Assembly (NCBI GenBank): GCA_902489185.1
Contig: CABTZC010000033.1
Coordinates: 1-11,906, forward strand
Direction: 5' to 3'
From: an uncultured Brevibacterium sp.
Lineage (GTDB): Bacteria > Actinomycetota > Actinomycetes > Actinomycetales > Brevibacteriaceae
DNA: 11,906 nt
The translations under genes were made by a program, and so were the position numbers. The notes beneath the pieces are model-generated. The model saw only the letters and a list, made by a program, of their open reading frames with translations. It was not told the origin of the DNA and searched no databases. Position 1 is the stretch's first letter. The number at the start of each line of letters is the position of its first letter. This document shows, piece after piece, positions 1 through 6,923 of this stretch.

Positions 1-2
1 CT

Positions 3-527
3 CCGGGACAATACGGCGGTGGTATTGATCCACAGGTCGGGTCTTCGGACCAGGCTCCACACCAGTCGTTCTCAGACGCACCTCATAGCGCCCAGAACAA
101 TGAACAGACCGACCAGCATCAGCCTGCTCAGTCCGCCCCGGCTCACCAGAACGACAACGTGTCCGGAATTTACAATCCGCGCACGGGTGAAGTCATGCCG
201 GTAGCAGACCTGAACCGACTCCAAGACACAGACGCGCTCCTTGTCGTCGTTTCCGGCCCCGACGCCGGTGCGCAGATCCTGCTCGACACCGATGTCGTCA
301 CAGTTGGACGTAGCCCCAACGCCGACATCTTCCTCGACGATGTTACGGTTTCGCGTAAACACGCAGAATTCGTGCGCACCCCATCAGGTTTCACATTGCG
401 CGACACTGGATCGCTGAACGGCACATACGTGGGCCGTCAGCTGATTGACTCGGTGGAACTTCGCAATGGCGCTGACGTGCAAATCGGAAAATTCCGCATG
501 ATTTTCCAGCAACGTCCTCGCCAGTAA
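3..527 (+). CDS. garA: FHA-domain protein, GarA/OdhI-like (5' partial)
   Basis: A forkhead-associated domain fills about bases 220-520 and closely resembles GarA/OdhI. It has the core Gly-Arg-Ser (Arg at 309-311), the Ser-Arg-Lys-His phosphothreonine-binding stretch at 351-362 and the Asn-Gly-Thr turn at 417-425. FHA domains bind phosphothreonine. In GarA/OdhI the domain also inhibits 2-oxoglutarate dehydrogenase and tunes glutamate metabolism under Ser/Thr kinase control. The reading frame is open leftwards with no stop to the window edge, so the GTG at 159 is not the true start and the gene begins outside. The visible N-terminal part (bases 3-158) is a low-complexity Gln/Pro/His/Ser/Asn-rich segment, probably disordered. 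It has one Thr and no GarA-type ETTS motif, although that motif could lie further upstream. The role in 2-oxoglutarate metabolism is inferred from similarity; the FHA fold is clear. Confidence 0.9.
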   Translation, partial: PGQYGGGIDPQVGSSDQAPHQSFSDAPHSAQNNEQTDQHQPAQSAPAHQNDNVSGIYNPRTGEVMPVADLNRLQDTDALLVVVSGPDAGAQILLDTDVVTVGRSPNADIFLDDVTVSRKHAEFVRTPSGFTLRDTGSLNGTYVGRQLIDSVELRNGADVQIGKFRMIFQQRPRQ

Positions 528-529
528 CT

Positions 530-997
530 GTGGTTCAGATCGAAGTTGAAGTAGTGGGCATCCGTGTTGAAATGCCCGCTAATCAACGTGTTCTCCTACT
601 CAAGGGAGTAGACGTACCCAAATTCCTGCCCATTTGGATCGGTGCCCAAGAAGCCAACGCAATCAGCATTGCCGAGCGCGGGTGGGAACCACCTCGGCCA
701 CTGAGCCACAACCTGCTTGTCGACATCATTGAAGCGTTTGGAACGGAACTGGACCGCGTGGTTATCACCCACCGTGAAGGGCACACTATCTACGCTGAAC
801 TTCATGTAAGCGACGGCAAAGTGATTTCCGCCCGCCCTTCGGACGCCGTCGCCATGGCACTCATTTCCCAGTGCACAATTGAAACCACGCAAGAGCTCCT
901 CGATGACATCGGTATCGACGCGCCCCAGGCAGATGAAGAAGAAGTCGCACAGTTCCGCGAATTTCTTGACCACGTGTCACCAGAAGACTTTGACTAA
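530..997 (+). CDS. DUF151 / bifunctional nuclease family protein
   Basis: This 155-residue protein is a single DUF151 (BFN) domain. Hallmarks are the Leu-Pro-Ile-Trp-Ile-Gly motif at residues 33-38 followed by a Glu-Ala pair, Arg-Pro-Leu-Ser-His at 56-60, and Ala-Arg-Pro-Ser-Asp-Ala-Val-Ala at 101-108. The C-terminal 25 residues are acidic, and there is no UVR domain. Members of the family have been reported to have nuclease activity; the physiological role in actinobacteria is poorly defined. It is the counterpart of Rv1829, which lies two genes from garA in M. tuberculosis. The GTG start lies 2 bases after the FHA stop with no good Shine-Dalgarno, which suggests translational coupling. No signal peptide or membrane segment is visible, so it should be cytoplasmic. 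Confidence 0.9.
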   Translation: MVQIEVEVVGIRVEMPANQRVLLLKGVDVPKFLPIWIGAQEANAISIAERGWEPPRPLSHNLLVDIIEAFGTELDRVVITHREGHTIYAELHVSDGKVISARPSDAVAMALISQCTIETTQELLDDIGIDAPQADEEEVAQFREFLDHVSPEDFD

Positions 998-1000
998 GAG

Positions 1001-1008
1001 AAGGTAGG
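1001..1008 (+). promoter_or_regulatory. Ribosome binding site selecting the TTG start of aroG
   Basis: The purine-rich run AAGGTAGG lies just upstream of the TTG at 1013, at normal Shine-Dalgarno spacing. The next in-frame start (ATG at 1025) would be 16 or more bases away, so this site supports TTG initiation. Confidence 0.6.
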
Positions 1009-1012
1009 TAAG

Positions 1013-2389
1013 TTGAACGACAACATGTTCACCGCTGCAGGGACCGCCCAAGCAACGCAACAGACCTTAGACGGTCTGGAACACTGGCGTGAGCTGAACC
1101 CTCTTCAGCAACCCACCTACCTTGACGCTGACGAGCTCCAAAAAACGCTTGCAGAGTTGCGCCAACAACCGCCACTCATCTTCGCCGGTGAAGCCGATGT
1201 GCTCACCGAACACATTGCAAAAGCCTCACGCGGCGAAGCCTTCATTCTGGCAGGCGGCGACTGCGCAGAAACCTTCGCAGACGCAACCGCCGACCAAATT
1301 AGCCGCCGCGTCCAAACCATTCTGCAAATGGCAGCCATCCTCACTTACGGTGGCTCGGTCCCAGTCGTGAAAATGGGGCGCATGGCCGGTCAGTTCGCAA
1401 AACCGCGATCAGCTGACACCGAAACTCGCGACGGAGTCACTCTGCCGTCCTACCGCGGGGACATCGTCAACTCGCACGAATTCACAGAAGAAGCCCGCCG
1501 GCACGATCCTCGGCGTCTGCTCGAGGCATACAACACCTCGGCGTCAACCCTGAACCTCATCCGCGCCTTCACGACAGGCGGATTCGCCGACCTACGCTTT
1601 GTCCACCAGTGGAACCGCGGCTTCCTCAGCGCCAACAAAAACTACAAGCGCTACGAACGCACGGCAGCCGAAATCGACCGTGCGCTCAAATTCATGGAGG
1701 CTTGTGGCGCCGACTTTCAGAACCTCCGTTCAGTGGAGTTCTTCGCAGCTCACGAAGCGCTCCTCCTCGAATACGAACGGGCGCTCACCCGAATCGACTC
1801 ACGAACCGGCGAACCATACGGAACGTCCGGCCACTTCCTGTGGATCGGCGAACGCACGCGCGACATCGACGGTGCACACGTCGACTTCCTGTCCCGTGTG
1901 AAAAACCCCATCGGGGTCAAACTTGGCCCTAAAGCCACCGCCGACGACGCACTGCGGCTTGCCGAAAAACTCGACCCCAACGGAACCCCAGGGCGCCTCA
2001 CATTCATCACTCGCATGGGGGCAGAAACAATCCGCGAACGCCTCCCAAAGCTACTCACAAGCGTCGATCTGCCACACGTGACCTGGGTGTGCGACCCCAT
2101 GCACGGCAACACCATCACCAGCTCAAACGGTTACAAGACCCGCCGGTTTGAAGATGTGATGAGCGAAGTATCCGGCTTCTTTGACGCACACGCGGAAGCC
2201 GGGACCATCCCTGGCGGCCTCCACATGGAACTGACCGGTGACGACGTCACCGAGGTCATGGGCGGTGGAGCTGAAATCGACGAAGAGGGCCTGCGACGCC
2301 GTTACGAAACCCGCGTTGACCCCCGTCTCAACCACGATCAGTCACTGGAAATGGCATTTCAGGTGGCGGAGTACCTGACGTCACACTGA
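1013..2389 (+). CDS. aroG: Class II 3-deoxy-D-arabino-heptulosonate-7-phosphate (DAHP) synthase
   Basis: It condenses phosphoenolpyruvate with erythrose 4-phosphate, the first step of the shikimate pathway to aromatic amino acids. The protein has 458 residues, against 462 for M. tuberculosis AroG, and is similar throughout. The metal ligands of class II enzymes are all present: Cys84 in GGDCAETF, His364 in CDPMHGNT, Glu406 in HMELTG and Asp436 in VDPRLN. The substrate-binding stretches KPRSAD (130-135), WIGERTR (277-283) and GVKLGP (301-306) are also there. The TTG at 1013 is preferred over the ATG at 1025 because the Shine-Dalgarno-like AAGG at 1001-1004 is well spaced from TTG and too far from ATG. 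It follows DUF151 by 15 bases and is probably in the same transcript. In mycobacteria the enzyme is feedback-inhibited and activates a partner chorismate mutase; that is family knowledge and not visible here. Confidence 0.97.
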   Translation: MNDNMFTAAGTAQATQQTLDGLEHWRELNPLQQPTYLDADELQKTLAELRQQPPLIFAGEADVLTEHIAKASRGEAFILAGGDCAETFADATADQISRRVQTILQMAAILTYGGSVPVVKMGRMAGQFAKPRSADTETRDGVTLPSYRGDIVNSHEFTEEARRHDPRRLLEAYNTSASTLNLIRAFTTGGFADLRFVHQWNRGFLSANKNYKRYERTAAEIDRALKFMEACGADFQNLRSVEFFAAHEALLLEYERALTRIDSRTGEPYGTSGHFLWIGERTRDIDGAHVDFLSRVKNPIGVKLGPKATADDALRLAEKLDPNGTPGRLTFITRMGAETIRERLPKLLTSVDLPHVTWVCDPMHGNTITSSNGYKTRRFEDVMSEVSGFFDAHAEAGTIPGGLHMELTGDDVTEVMGGGAEIDEEGLRRRYETRVDPRLNHDQSLEMAFQVAEYLTSH

Positions 2390-2413
2390 CGCGACTACGT
2401 GTCCTTCTTTTTT
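2388..2413 (+). terminator. Intrinsic terminator of aroG, overlapping the kinase 3' end
   Basis: A 6-bp stem pairs GACGCG (2388-2393) with CGTGTC (2398-2403), including one G-U pair, around the 4-base loop ACTA. It is followed at once by a T-rich run, CTTCTTTTTT (2404-2413). More T-tracts follow to about 2455. The left arm includes part of the aroG stop codon, the loop holds most of the kinase stop codon, and the T-run is the complement of Lys codons at the kinase C-terminus. On the - strand the same hairpin has no T-run after it, so termination should be one-way. The stem is short, hence the moderate confidence. Confidence 0.6.
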
Positions 2414-4308
2414 GCCGGTTTAGACTTTTTAGCTTCGTCCTTTTTGCGTTTTTCAGGTTTCTTGTCCTCCGCTGGCTTCTTACCTTTGGAGATGCGCAGA
2501 AGGATGAAGTCGTCTGGGTGCTTAGGCGTTCCTGGTGCGGGGTACTGTGAAATTACACGACCCTTTGGAACCGTGTCGTGGTACCTTTCATCGGTTCCTA
2601 CCCGGAATCCTAGCCCCAGCATTTTGTGGTAGGCGCTCTTAAATTCCAAGCCTTTGACGTTTGGTACGTAGATGGGTTCCTCGCCCTTGGATACCGTAAT
2701 GTTGACTGGCTCTGAACGTTCGACTTTGATGCCGGACTTGCGTGACTGTTCGATCACTTCACCCTTGGGCGAGTCGGAGTATTTGTCCTCAACGTTGCCA
2801 ATGGTGATGCCAGCCTTTTCGGCTTTCTTTTCCGCATCGTCACGTTTGAGCCCGGTGAGCTTAGGAATTACGACCAGGTCCTTACCCTTAGACACCACGA
2901 GTGTGACGGTACCACCTGGCTCCACCTGAGTTCCCGGGGTCGGATGCGTCTCCAGGATCCTGCCGGCAGGCACATCGGAACTGAACTTTTGGGTGATCGC
3001 GAAGGTTAAACCAGCAGATTCGATCATGTGCTGCGCGTCCGCCTGCTCGACCCCTCTAGCGATCGCTGGTACTTCACGTGGAGCGTTTGCTGTTTGGCGG
3101 TTCCACACAATGCCAGATGCGACGAGTGCGAGAATGGCAGCGGCTGCGACGAGCGCGAAGATGGTGCGGCGTCGTCGTGCGACGCGGGGGTGGGGCGCCG
3201 AGGCGGCCGCCGGTTCTGAGTGCGAGGCTGCGTCTTTGTCTGCTGCGACTTTCTCTCCGTCTGCCGTGTGTACCACAGTGGTGGGGGAGAGAGTTTCAGA
3301 TACTTCATCGACACGTTCAGGTTGGCTGCCAGCCAGATCTTCCTGGTCCACGTCTTCGCTGGCCAAGGGCTTCTCGTTGGGACGTTGGATTGGTTCAGAC
3401 GATTCGACATCTGCGGTAGCAGTGATCACTGGGCCCGACGCGTCCACGGGTTCAGACGCACCAAAGTCCAGTTCATCGTCGCTGAGTTCCGCGCGCGCTT
3501 CAGCGAGCGCACGCCTGAATGCGTGGGCAGACTCGGGCCGATCTTCCGGTTCTGGTGAAGTCGCCCACAGTACTAAAGCGTCGATTGTGGGAGACAAACC
3601 GGGGAGTGCCTCACTCGGAGCGGGTACCCGGTCGTGAACGTGTCGGTATGCCACCTGAATCGGTACTTCGTCGGTGTACGGCTGGGACCCAGTGAGCATT
3701 TCGTAGAGCATGATGCCCAGCGTGTACAGGTCCGTTCGCGCGTCCGCGCCAGCCCGGGTGACCAGCTCAGGTGCCACATACCCTACCGTTCCGATCAGGG
3801 TTTTTGTGGTTGTTGCCGTGGTAACCGCGCGGGCCAGCCCAAAGTCGGTGAGTTTGATTGTGCCATCTGTGCCCAGTAGGACATTGTCAGGTTTGAGGTC
3901 TCGGTGGATCATCCCGGCGTCGTGGACGGCCTCAAGCGCTGCCAAGATTGCGTTGCTGACGACAATTGCCTGCCGAGGTGTGAGTTTGCCCCGGTGGCGA
4001 AGTTCCTTGCGGAGGGTGACGGATTCGAGGTATTCCATCACGAGGTAGACGACGTCGCCGTCGCGGCCTTGGTCGGTGACAGAAATGAGGTTGGGGTGTT
4101 CAAGTCGAGCCGCGTTCATCGCTTCGCGTTCGAACCGCTCAACGAACGACGAGTCCGTCGCCAGGTGTGCGTGCATGACCTTGATGGCGATTTGCCGGTC
4201 TGTTGTGAGGTCAGTGCCCAGATACACCATGGCCATGCCACCGCGCGCGATTTTCCCGTCAACGCGGTAGCGACCGTTGAGTACGGTGCCTACAAGCGGG
4301 TCTTTCAC
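2395..4308 (-). CDS. pknL: PASTA-domain Ser/Thr protein kinase, PknL-like
   Basis: A 637-residue membrane kinase. The Hanks-type domain spans about residues 12-270: Gly-rich loop around 21-26, Lys43, HRDLKPDN at 135-142 (catalytic Asp137), DFG at 155-157, a Thr-rich activation loop at 163-174 and APE at 179-181. An acidic cytoplasmic linker (about 275-370) leads to a basic stop-transfer run and one membrane helix (about 382-402). Outside lie three PASTA repeats (about 410-475, 477-542 and 545-610), a fold known to bind peptidoglycan or muropeptides, then a Lys-rich tail (608-637; 14 Lys). Assignment to PknL rests on the neighbours aroG and Rv2175c as well as the domain. M. tuberculosis PknL lacks PASTA repeats, so this is the longer form. 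The GTG start at 4308 overlaps the upstream gene's stop (GTGA), with GGAAGG as ribosome site. The 3' end converges on aroG with 5 bases between stops. Confidence 0.95.
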   Translation of the reverse strand: MKDPLVGTVLNGRYRVDGKIARGGMAMVYLGTDLTTDRQIAIKVMHAHLATDSSFVERFEREAMNAARLEHPNLISVTDQGRDGDVVYLVMEYLESVTLRKELRHRGKLTPRQAIVVSNAILAALEAVHDAGMIHRDLKPDNVLLGTDGTIKLTDFGLARAVTTATTTKTLIGTVGYVAPELVTRAGADARTDLYTLGIMLYEMLTGSQPYTDEVPIQVAYRHVHDRVPAPSEALPGLSPTIDALVLWATSPEPEDRPESAHAFRRALAEARAELSDDELDFGASEPVDASGPVITATADVESSEPIQRPNEKPLASEDVDQEDLAGSQPERVDEVSETLSPTTVVHTADGEKVAADKDAASHSEPAAASAPHPRVARRRRTIFALVAAAAILALVASGIVWNRQTANAPREVPAIARGVEQADAQHMIESAGLTFAITQKFSSDVPAGRILETHPTPGTQVEPGGTVTLVVSKGKDLVVIPKLTGLKRDDAEKKAEKAGITIGNVEDKYSDSPKGEVIEQSRKSGIKVERSEPVNITVSKGEEPIYVPNVKGLEFKSAYHKMLGLGFRVGTDERYHDTVPKGRVISQYPAPGTPKHPDDFILLRISKGKKPAEDKKPEKRKKDEAKKSKPAKKKDT

Positions 4309-5405
4309 TGTTCACCTTCCGCAGAAGAGTCCCCGAGGTGAGTGTCAGGTGAGTGCGTAGAACCGGTTGTTGCGAAACGGTCTGCGAGGACTTGGACGGC
4401 ACGCACAAAAGAGCGTGTATCCGGTGCGATGCCATGTGTTTCAATGCTCGTCGCACCTTGATAGTACGCGGCAATTGCCGCGGGCACAGATTCGGTTGAG
4501 CGAATAAGTGAGCGGAGGATGACGAGTCCTGCCACGATGTTGTCGGCGGGGTCGGTGATGTTGAGGTAACGGCCTGCCAACGAGGAAGCCCACATTCCGG
4601 CGCGTGGAGTCACTTGCATGATGCCAATCGCGTTGACGGGGGACACCGTCCGGTGGTTCAGCCCGGATTCTTGAGTTGCGATGGCAAGCCCCAAGTGTGG
4701 ACTGACCCCGATCTCTGAGGCCAAACGCGTAAGCGTTGTGTATACCCAGTCATGGCGTGGCGCTGGTTTGGTTGAGAGCACCCACTTATTAAACCGAGCC
4801 GCCTTGAGAACAGATTCGGGGTATGGTTCGTCACCGTGATGTGTAGGTAGCTTTGGTAAGCGCTGGTCGAAGGTAGGGCGAGTCCTGCCTGACGTTGCGC
4901 CCGAACCTTGTAGCATGAGGAGTTCGCCCACCACGATGTGTTGGCTCGTCATGGCGTTGGCGCGCATAAGCGCATCCACGGAAGTCGAGTATTTCAGTGC
5001 AATCGATTCGAGTGAATCACCCGGGCACACGCGGTGAGAGGCCGGTGGGGGAGCGACGTTCTTTTCTGGAAGCGAAAGGATTTGGCCGGGCCGTACTGCC
5101 CCTCCAGTTAAGTTGTTCAATTCTACTAGCGCAGGAATTGATACCCCGTGCTTTTTCGCAATGCTCAGTATTGTGTCTGAACTTTTCACCCGGTAGGTGC
5201 GTCCTCCGTGCGTGACTGGAACGGCCTCGGTCAGGGTGCCCGAGGTGAATCCGGGGGCGTCGTCAAGGAGGGGGCGTTCTTCATACCGTTCAGGAAGTTT
5301 ACGCGGCTGTTCGTGTTCCCGCTGGAGCAGGGCCTCGACTTCGAGCGCATCAGCACCAGGGTGCGTGCGCGGAGGCCGTAGGCGCGACGTGCGGAAATTA
5401 GTCAT
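4305..5405 (-). CDS. LysM-LysM-SLT (lytic transglycosylase-like) protein without visible signal peptide
   Basis: This 366-residue protein has two LysM peptidoglycan-binding motifs (about 70-113 and 124-165), a linker, and a transglycosylase SLT domain (about 222-345). Glu246 in ATQESGL is the expected catalytic acid; supporting SLT motifs are AIGIMQVTP (259-267) and AAYYQG (312-317). Such enzymes cleave the MurNAc-GlcNAc bond of peptidoglycan. Oddly, the N-terminus is polar and charged, with no hydrophobic segment anywhere that could act as signal peptide or anchor. Upstream of the ATG the frame holds only 14 codons, none a usual start, before a stop at 5448-5450, so a missed signal peptide in this frame is excluded. 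A GGAG site sits 10 bases before the ATG. Its stop overlaps the kinase GTG by 4 bases, indicating an operon and translational coupling. Domain calls are secure; activity and export route are not. Confidence 0.9.
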   Translation of the reverse strand: MTNFRTSRLRPPRTHPGADALEVEALLQREHEQPRKLPERYEERPLLDDAPGFTSGTLTEAVPVTHGGRTYRVKSSDTILSIAKKHGVSIPALVELNNLTGGAVRPGQILSLPEKNVAPPPASHRVCPGDSLESIALKYSTSVDALMRANAMTSQHIVVGELLMLQGSGATSGRTRPTFDQRLPKLPTHHGDEPYPESVLKAARFNKWVLSTKPAPRHDWVYTTLTRLASEIGVSPHLGLAIATQESGLNHRTVSPVNAIGIMQVTPRAGMWASSLAGRYLNITDPADNIVAGLVILRSLIRSTESVPAAIAAYYQGATSIETHGIAPDTRSFVRAVQVLADRFATTGSTHSPDTHLGDSSAEGEQ

Positions 5406-5444
5406 GAAAAAAATGCTCCGGGGGAAGACGGGTTTCGCACCTCC

Positions 5445-5450
5445 AGATTA
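5445..5450 (-). promoter_or_regulatory. Possible -10 element for the LysM/SLT-kinase operon
   Basis: On the - strand TAATCT lies about 40 bases before the ATG at 5405 and would give a leader of some 33 bases containing the GGAG ribosome site. I see no clear -35 match at the usual distance, so this is tentative. Confidence 0.3.
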
Positions 5451-5477
5451 GTTGCGGCCAGCCATGTTTAGGTGGGT

Positions 5478-5505
5478 TTGCAGTGCGGCGTGTCGCAAGT
5501 ACTCT
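5478..5505 (+). promoter_or_regulatory. Probable promoter giving a leaderless mRNA for the Rv2175c-like gene
   Basis: A -35-like TTGCAG (5478-5483), a 16-base spacer and a -10-like TACTCT (5500-5505) end 6 bases before the ATG at 5512. Transcription would therefore start at or next to the start codon. There is no Shine-Dalgarno before this ATG. This fits the leaderless arrangement common in actinobacteria, in which TANNNT sits just ahead of the start codon. Confidence 0.45.
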
Positions 5506-5511
5506 TAAACC

Positions 5512-5844
5512 ATGACTGTTGACACATGGCTCACACGTGAAGAAGTTGCCCAGCTTCTGGGAGTCACTCCGTCGAAGGTCCGTCGCTTGCTGGAAGACCG
5601 GTATGTATGCGGAGTTAAAGATGGGCACGTGATGAAGATTCCGGAGCTGTTTTTTAAAGACAACGAACCGGTTCCCGCGTTGCGCGGAACAATCACGCTC
5701 TTAGACGACGCAGGCATGAACGACCATGAAATTATCAGTTGGTTGTTTACCGAGGATGAGACTCTCCCTGGCCGTCCAATCGACCACTTGCGGAAGGGCG
5801 CCAAAGCCGAGGTGCGCAGGCGTGCTCAAGCACTTGCGTTCTGA
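5512..5844 (+). CDS. Rv2175c-family DNA-binding (winged helix-turn-helix) protein
   Basis: This 110-residue protein matches the M. tuberculosis Rv2175c family. It has an N-terminal excisionase/MerR-like helix-turn-helix (about 7-30, with EEVAQLLGV and SKVRRLLED), a short wing leading to IPELFF (43-48), and a family C-terminal part with EIISWLF (73-79) and EVRRRAQALAF at the end. In M. tuberculosis Rv2175c is a DNA-binding substrate of PknL, and phosphorylation of an N-terminal Thr reduces DNA binding. This copy is about 35 residues shorter than the 146-residue mycobacterial protein, mainly at the N-terminus. An in-frame stop at 5506-5508 excludes any longer start. Thr2, Thr5 and Thr8 are near the N-terminus, but the usual extension is absent. 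The gene diverges from the LysM/SLT-kinase operon across 106 bases and converges on the prenyl synthase gene with a 7-base gap. Target sites are unknown. Confidence 0.88.
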   Translation: MTVDTWLTREEVAQLLGVTPSKVRRLLEDRYVCGVKDGHVMKIPELFFKDNEPVPALRGTITLLDDAGMNDHEIISWLFTEDETLPGRPIDHLRKGAKAEVRRRAQALAF

Positions 5845-5851
5845 GCAGCCT

Positions 5852-6916
5852 TTACGTATTCCGGCGCGTGAGTCGGTTCGCGTAGGCACGTAACGACTCG
5901 AGATCCCCCGAGCTCACGCCGTGCTGCCCCAGAGTCTCGAGAGCGACGAAAGCGTCTTGGAGTTTCGACTCAATGAGGTCTTCGTGTTCGCGTTTCGCAC
6001 CGCACTCGTCAAGGAGCCCAATCATGCGGGCGGTGTCTGAAGTGGTTCCCAAACGTGCACGGAACCATTGGGCGTCGTCATCGTTCATGCGTGCCAACGC
6101 CAACCCCACAAGAACGGTTTTCTTACCTTCAACAAGGTCATCGCCTGCAGGCTTACCGGTGGCCCGCGGATCACCAAACACTCCTAGTTCATCGTCGCGG
6201 AGCTGAAATGCCTGTCCCAGGGGAAGGGTAAAAGCCGCAAGATCGCGTATGAACTCAGGGTTTGCCCCGGCTAAGCGTGCCCCTAGTTCAAAAGGTTGCT
6301 CCACCGAGTACTTCGCGGATTTGTATGTGAGCACTTCCATTGCTCGGTCCACGATCTGCGTGTCTGGAACTGGCGCTGCTTGAATCCGAATATCCAAGTA
6401 CTGACCCAGCATGACATCGCGACGGAACGCGTCATGGGTGGCACGAACGTGAGGGTCTGTCACGTGTAGGCCCGATGCGTTGAGCAGCTGTTCGGATAAC
6501 CCTAAACACACGTCGCCGGCAATGATTGCGGCATTGATGCCAAAGCTTCGCGCGTCACCCTCGAACCCTTCGTCACGGTGCATGCATGAAAAGAACGCGT
6601 GGGTCGACGGATTGCCTCGGCGCGTGTCGGAGTTGTCAATGATGTCGTCGTGAATAAGAGCAGCCGCGTGAAGCAGTTCAACACTGGCCGCTACGTGGGC
6701 AATTCCGGGGTCTGTGCCACCCGCCAGTTGGTACCCCCACCACGTTGCCAAGGCGCGGATCCGCTTCCCACCTACACAGAACGCGCGGATCGGGTCGGTG
6801 AGTTCGGAAGCCACGGGAGACAACCCGGCCAGTTCATCAGCGAACGTGCCAAGCTCATGTTCCAAAACAGAGTCGACTTGGGCAATAATGTCCGCAGGCT
6901 GATGTAACCGATCCAT
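5852..6916 (-). CDS. idsA: Polyprenyl (geranylgeranyl or longer) diphosphate synthase
   Basis: A 354-residue trans-prenyltransferase that condenses isopentenyl diphosphate with allylic diphosphates, supplying isoprenoid chains for quinones, carotenoids or lipid carriers. Family motifs are GGKRIR at 49-54, the first Asp-rich motif DDIID at 90-94 followed by DTRRG at 97-101, the Lys/Gln region around 199-207, and the second motif at 241-245 followed by VFGDP. The second motif reads DDELG, with Gly instead of the final Asp, as in actinobacterial IdsA/GrcC-type enzymes. The residues 4 and 5 positions before the first motif are Ala86 and Ala85. Small residues there favour products longer than farnesyl diphosphate, so geranylgeranyl diphosphate or longer is inferred. 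It corresponds in position to idsA2 near aroG-pknL-Rv2175c in M. tuberculosis. The ATG at 6916 has no strong Shine-Dalgarno; see the promoter entry. Confidence 0.92.
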   Translation of the reverse strand: MDRLHQPADIIAQVDSVLEHELGTFADELAGLSPVASELTDPIRAFCVGGKRIRALATWWGYQLAGGTDPGIAHVAASVELLHAAALIHDDIIDNSDTRRGNPSTHAFFSCMHRDEGFEGDARSFGINAAIIAGDVCLGLSEQLLNASGLHVTDPHVRATHDAFRRDVMLGQYLDIRIQAAPVPDTQIVDRAMEVLTYKSAKYSVEQPFELGARLAGANPEFIRDLAAFTLPLGQAFQLRDDELGVFGDPRATGKPAGDDLVEGKKTVLVGLALARMNDDDAQWFRARLGTTSDTARMIGLLDECGAKREHEDLIESKLQDAFVALETLGQHGVSSGDLESLRAYANRLTRRNT

Positions 6917-6923
6917 GCCTGCA

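Noticed and set aside
159..161. GTG as start of the FHA protein
   Set aside because: The same frame is open from base 3 with no stop, and the segment looks coding, so this is an internal Val codon.
2993..3637. A 214-codon + strand reading frame opposite the kinase gene
   Set aside because: It lies wholly antisense to the kinase linker and PASTA coding region, has an Ala/Ser-rich composition typical of a shadow frame, and shows no recognisable domain or ribosome site.
5820..5855. Terminator hairpin at the end of the Rv2175c-like gene
   Set aside because: A short GTGC/GCAC stem lies inside the coding sequence and has no T-run after it.
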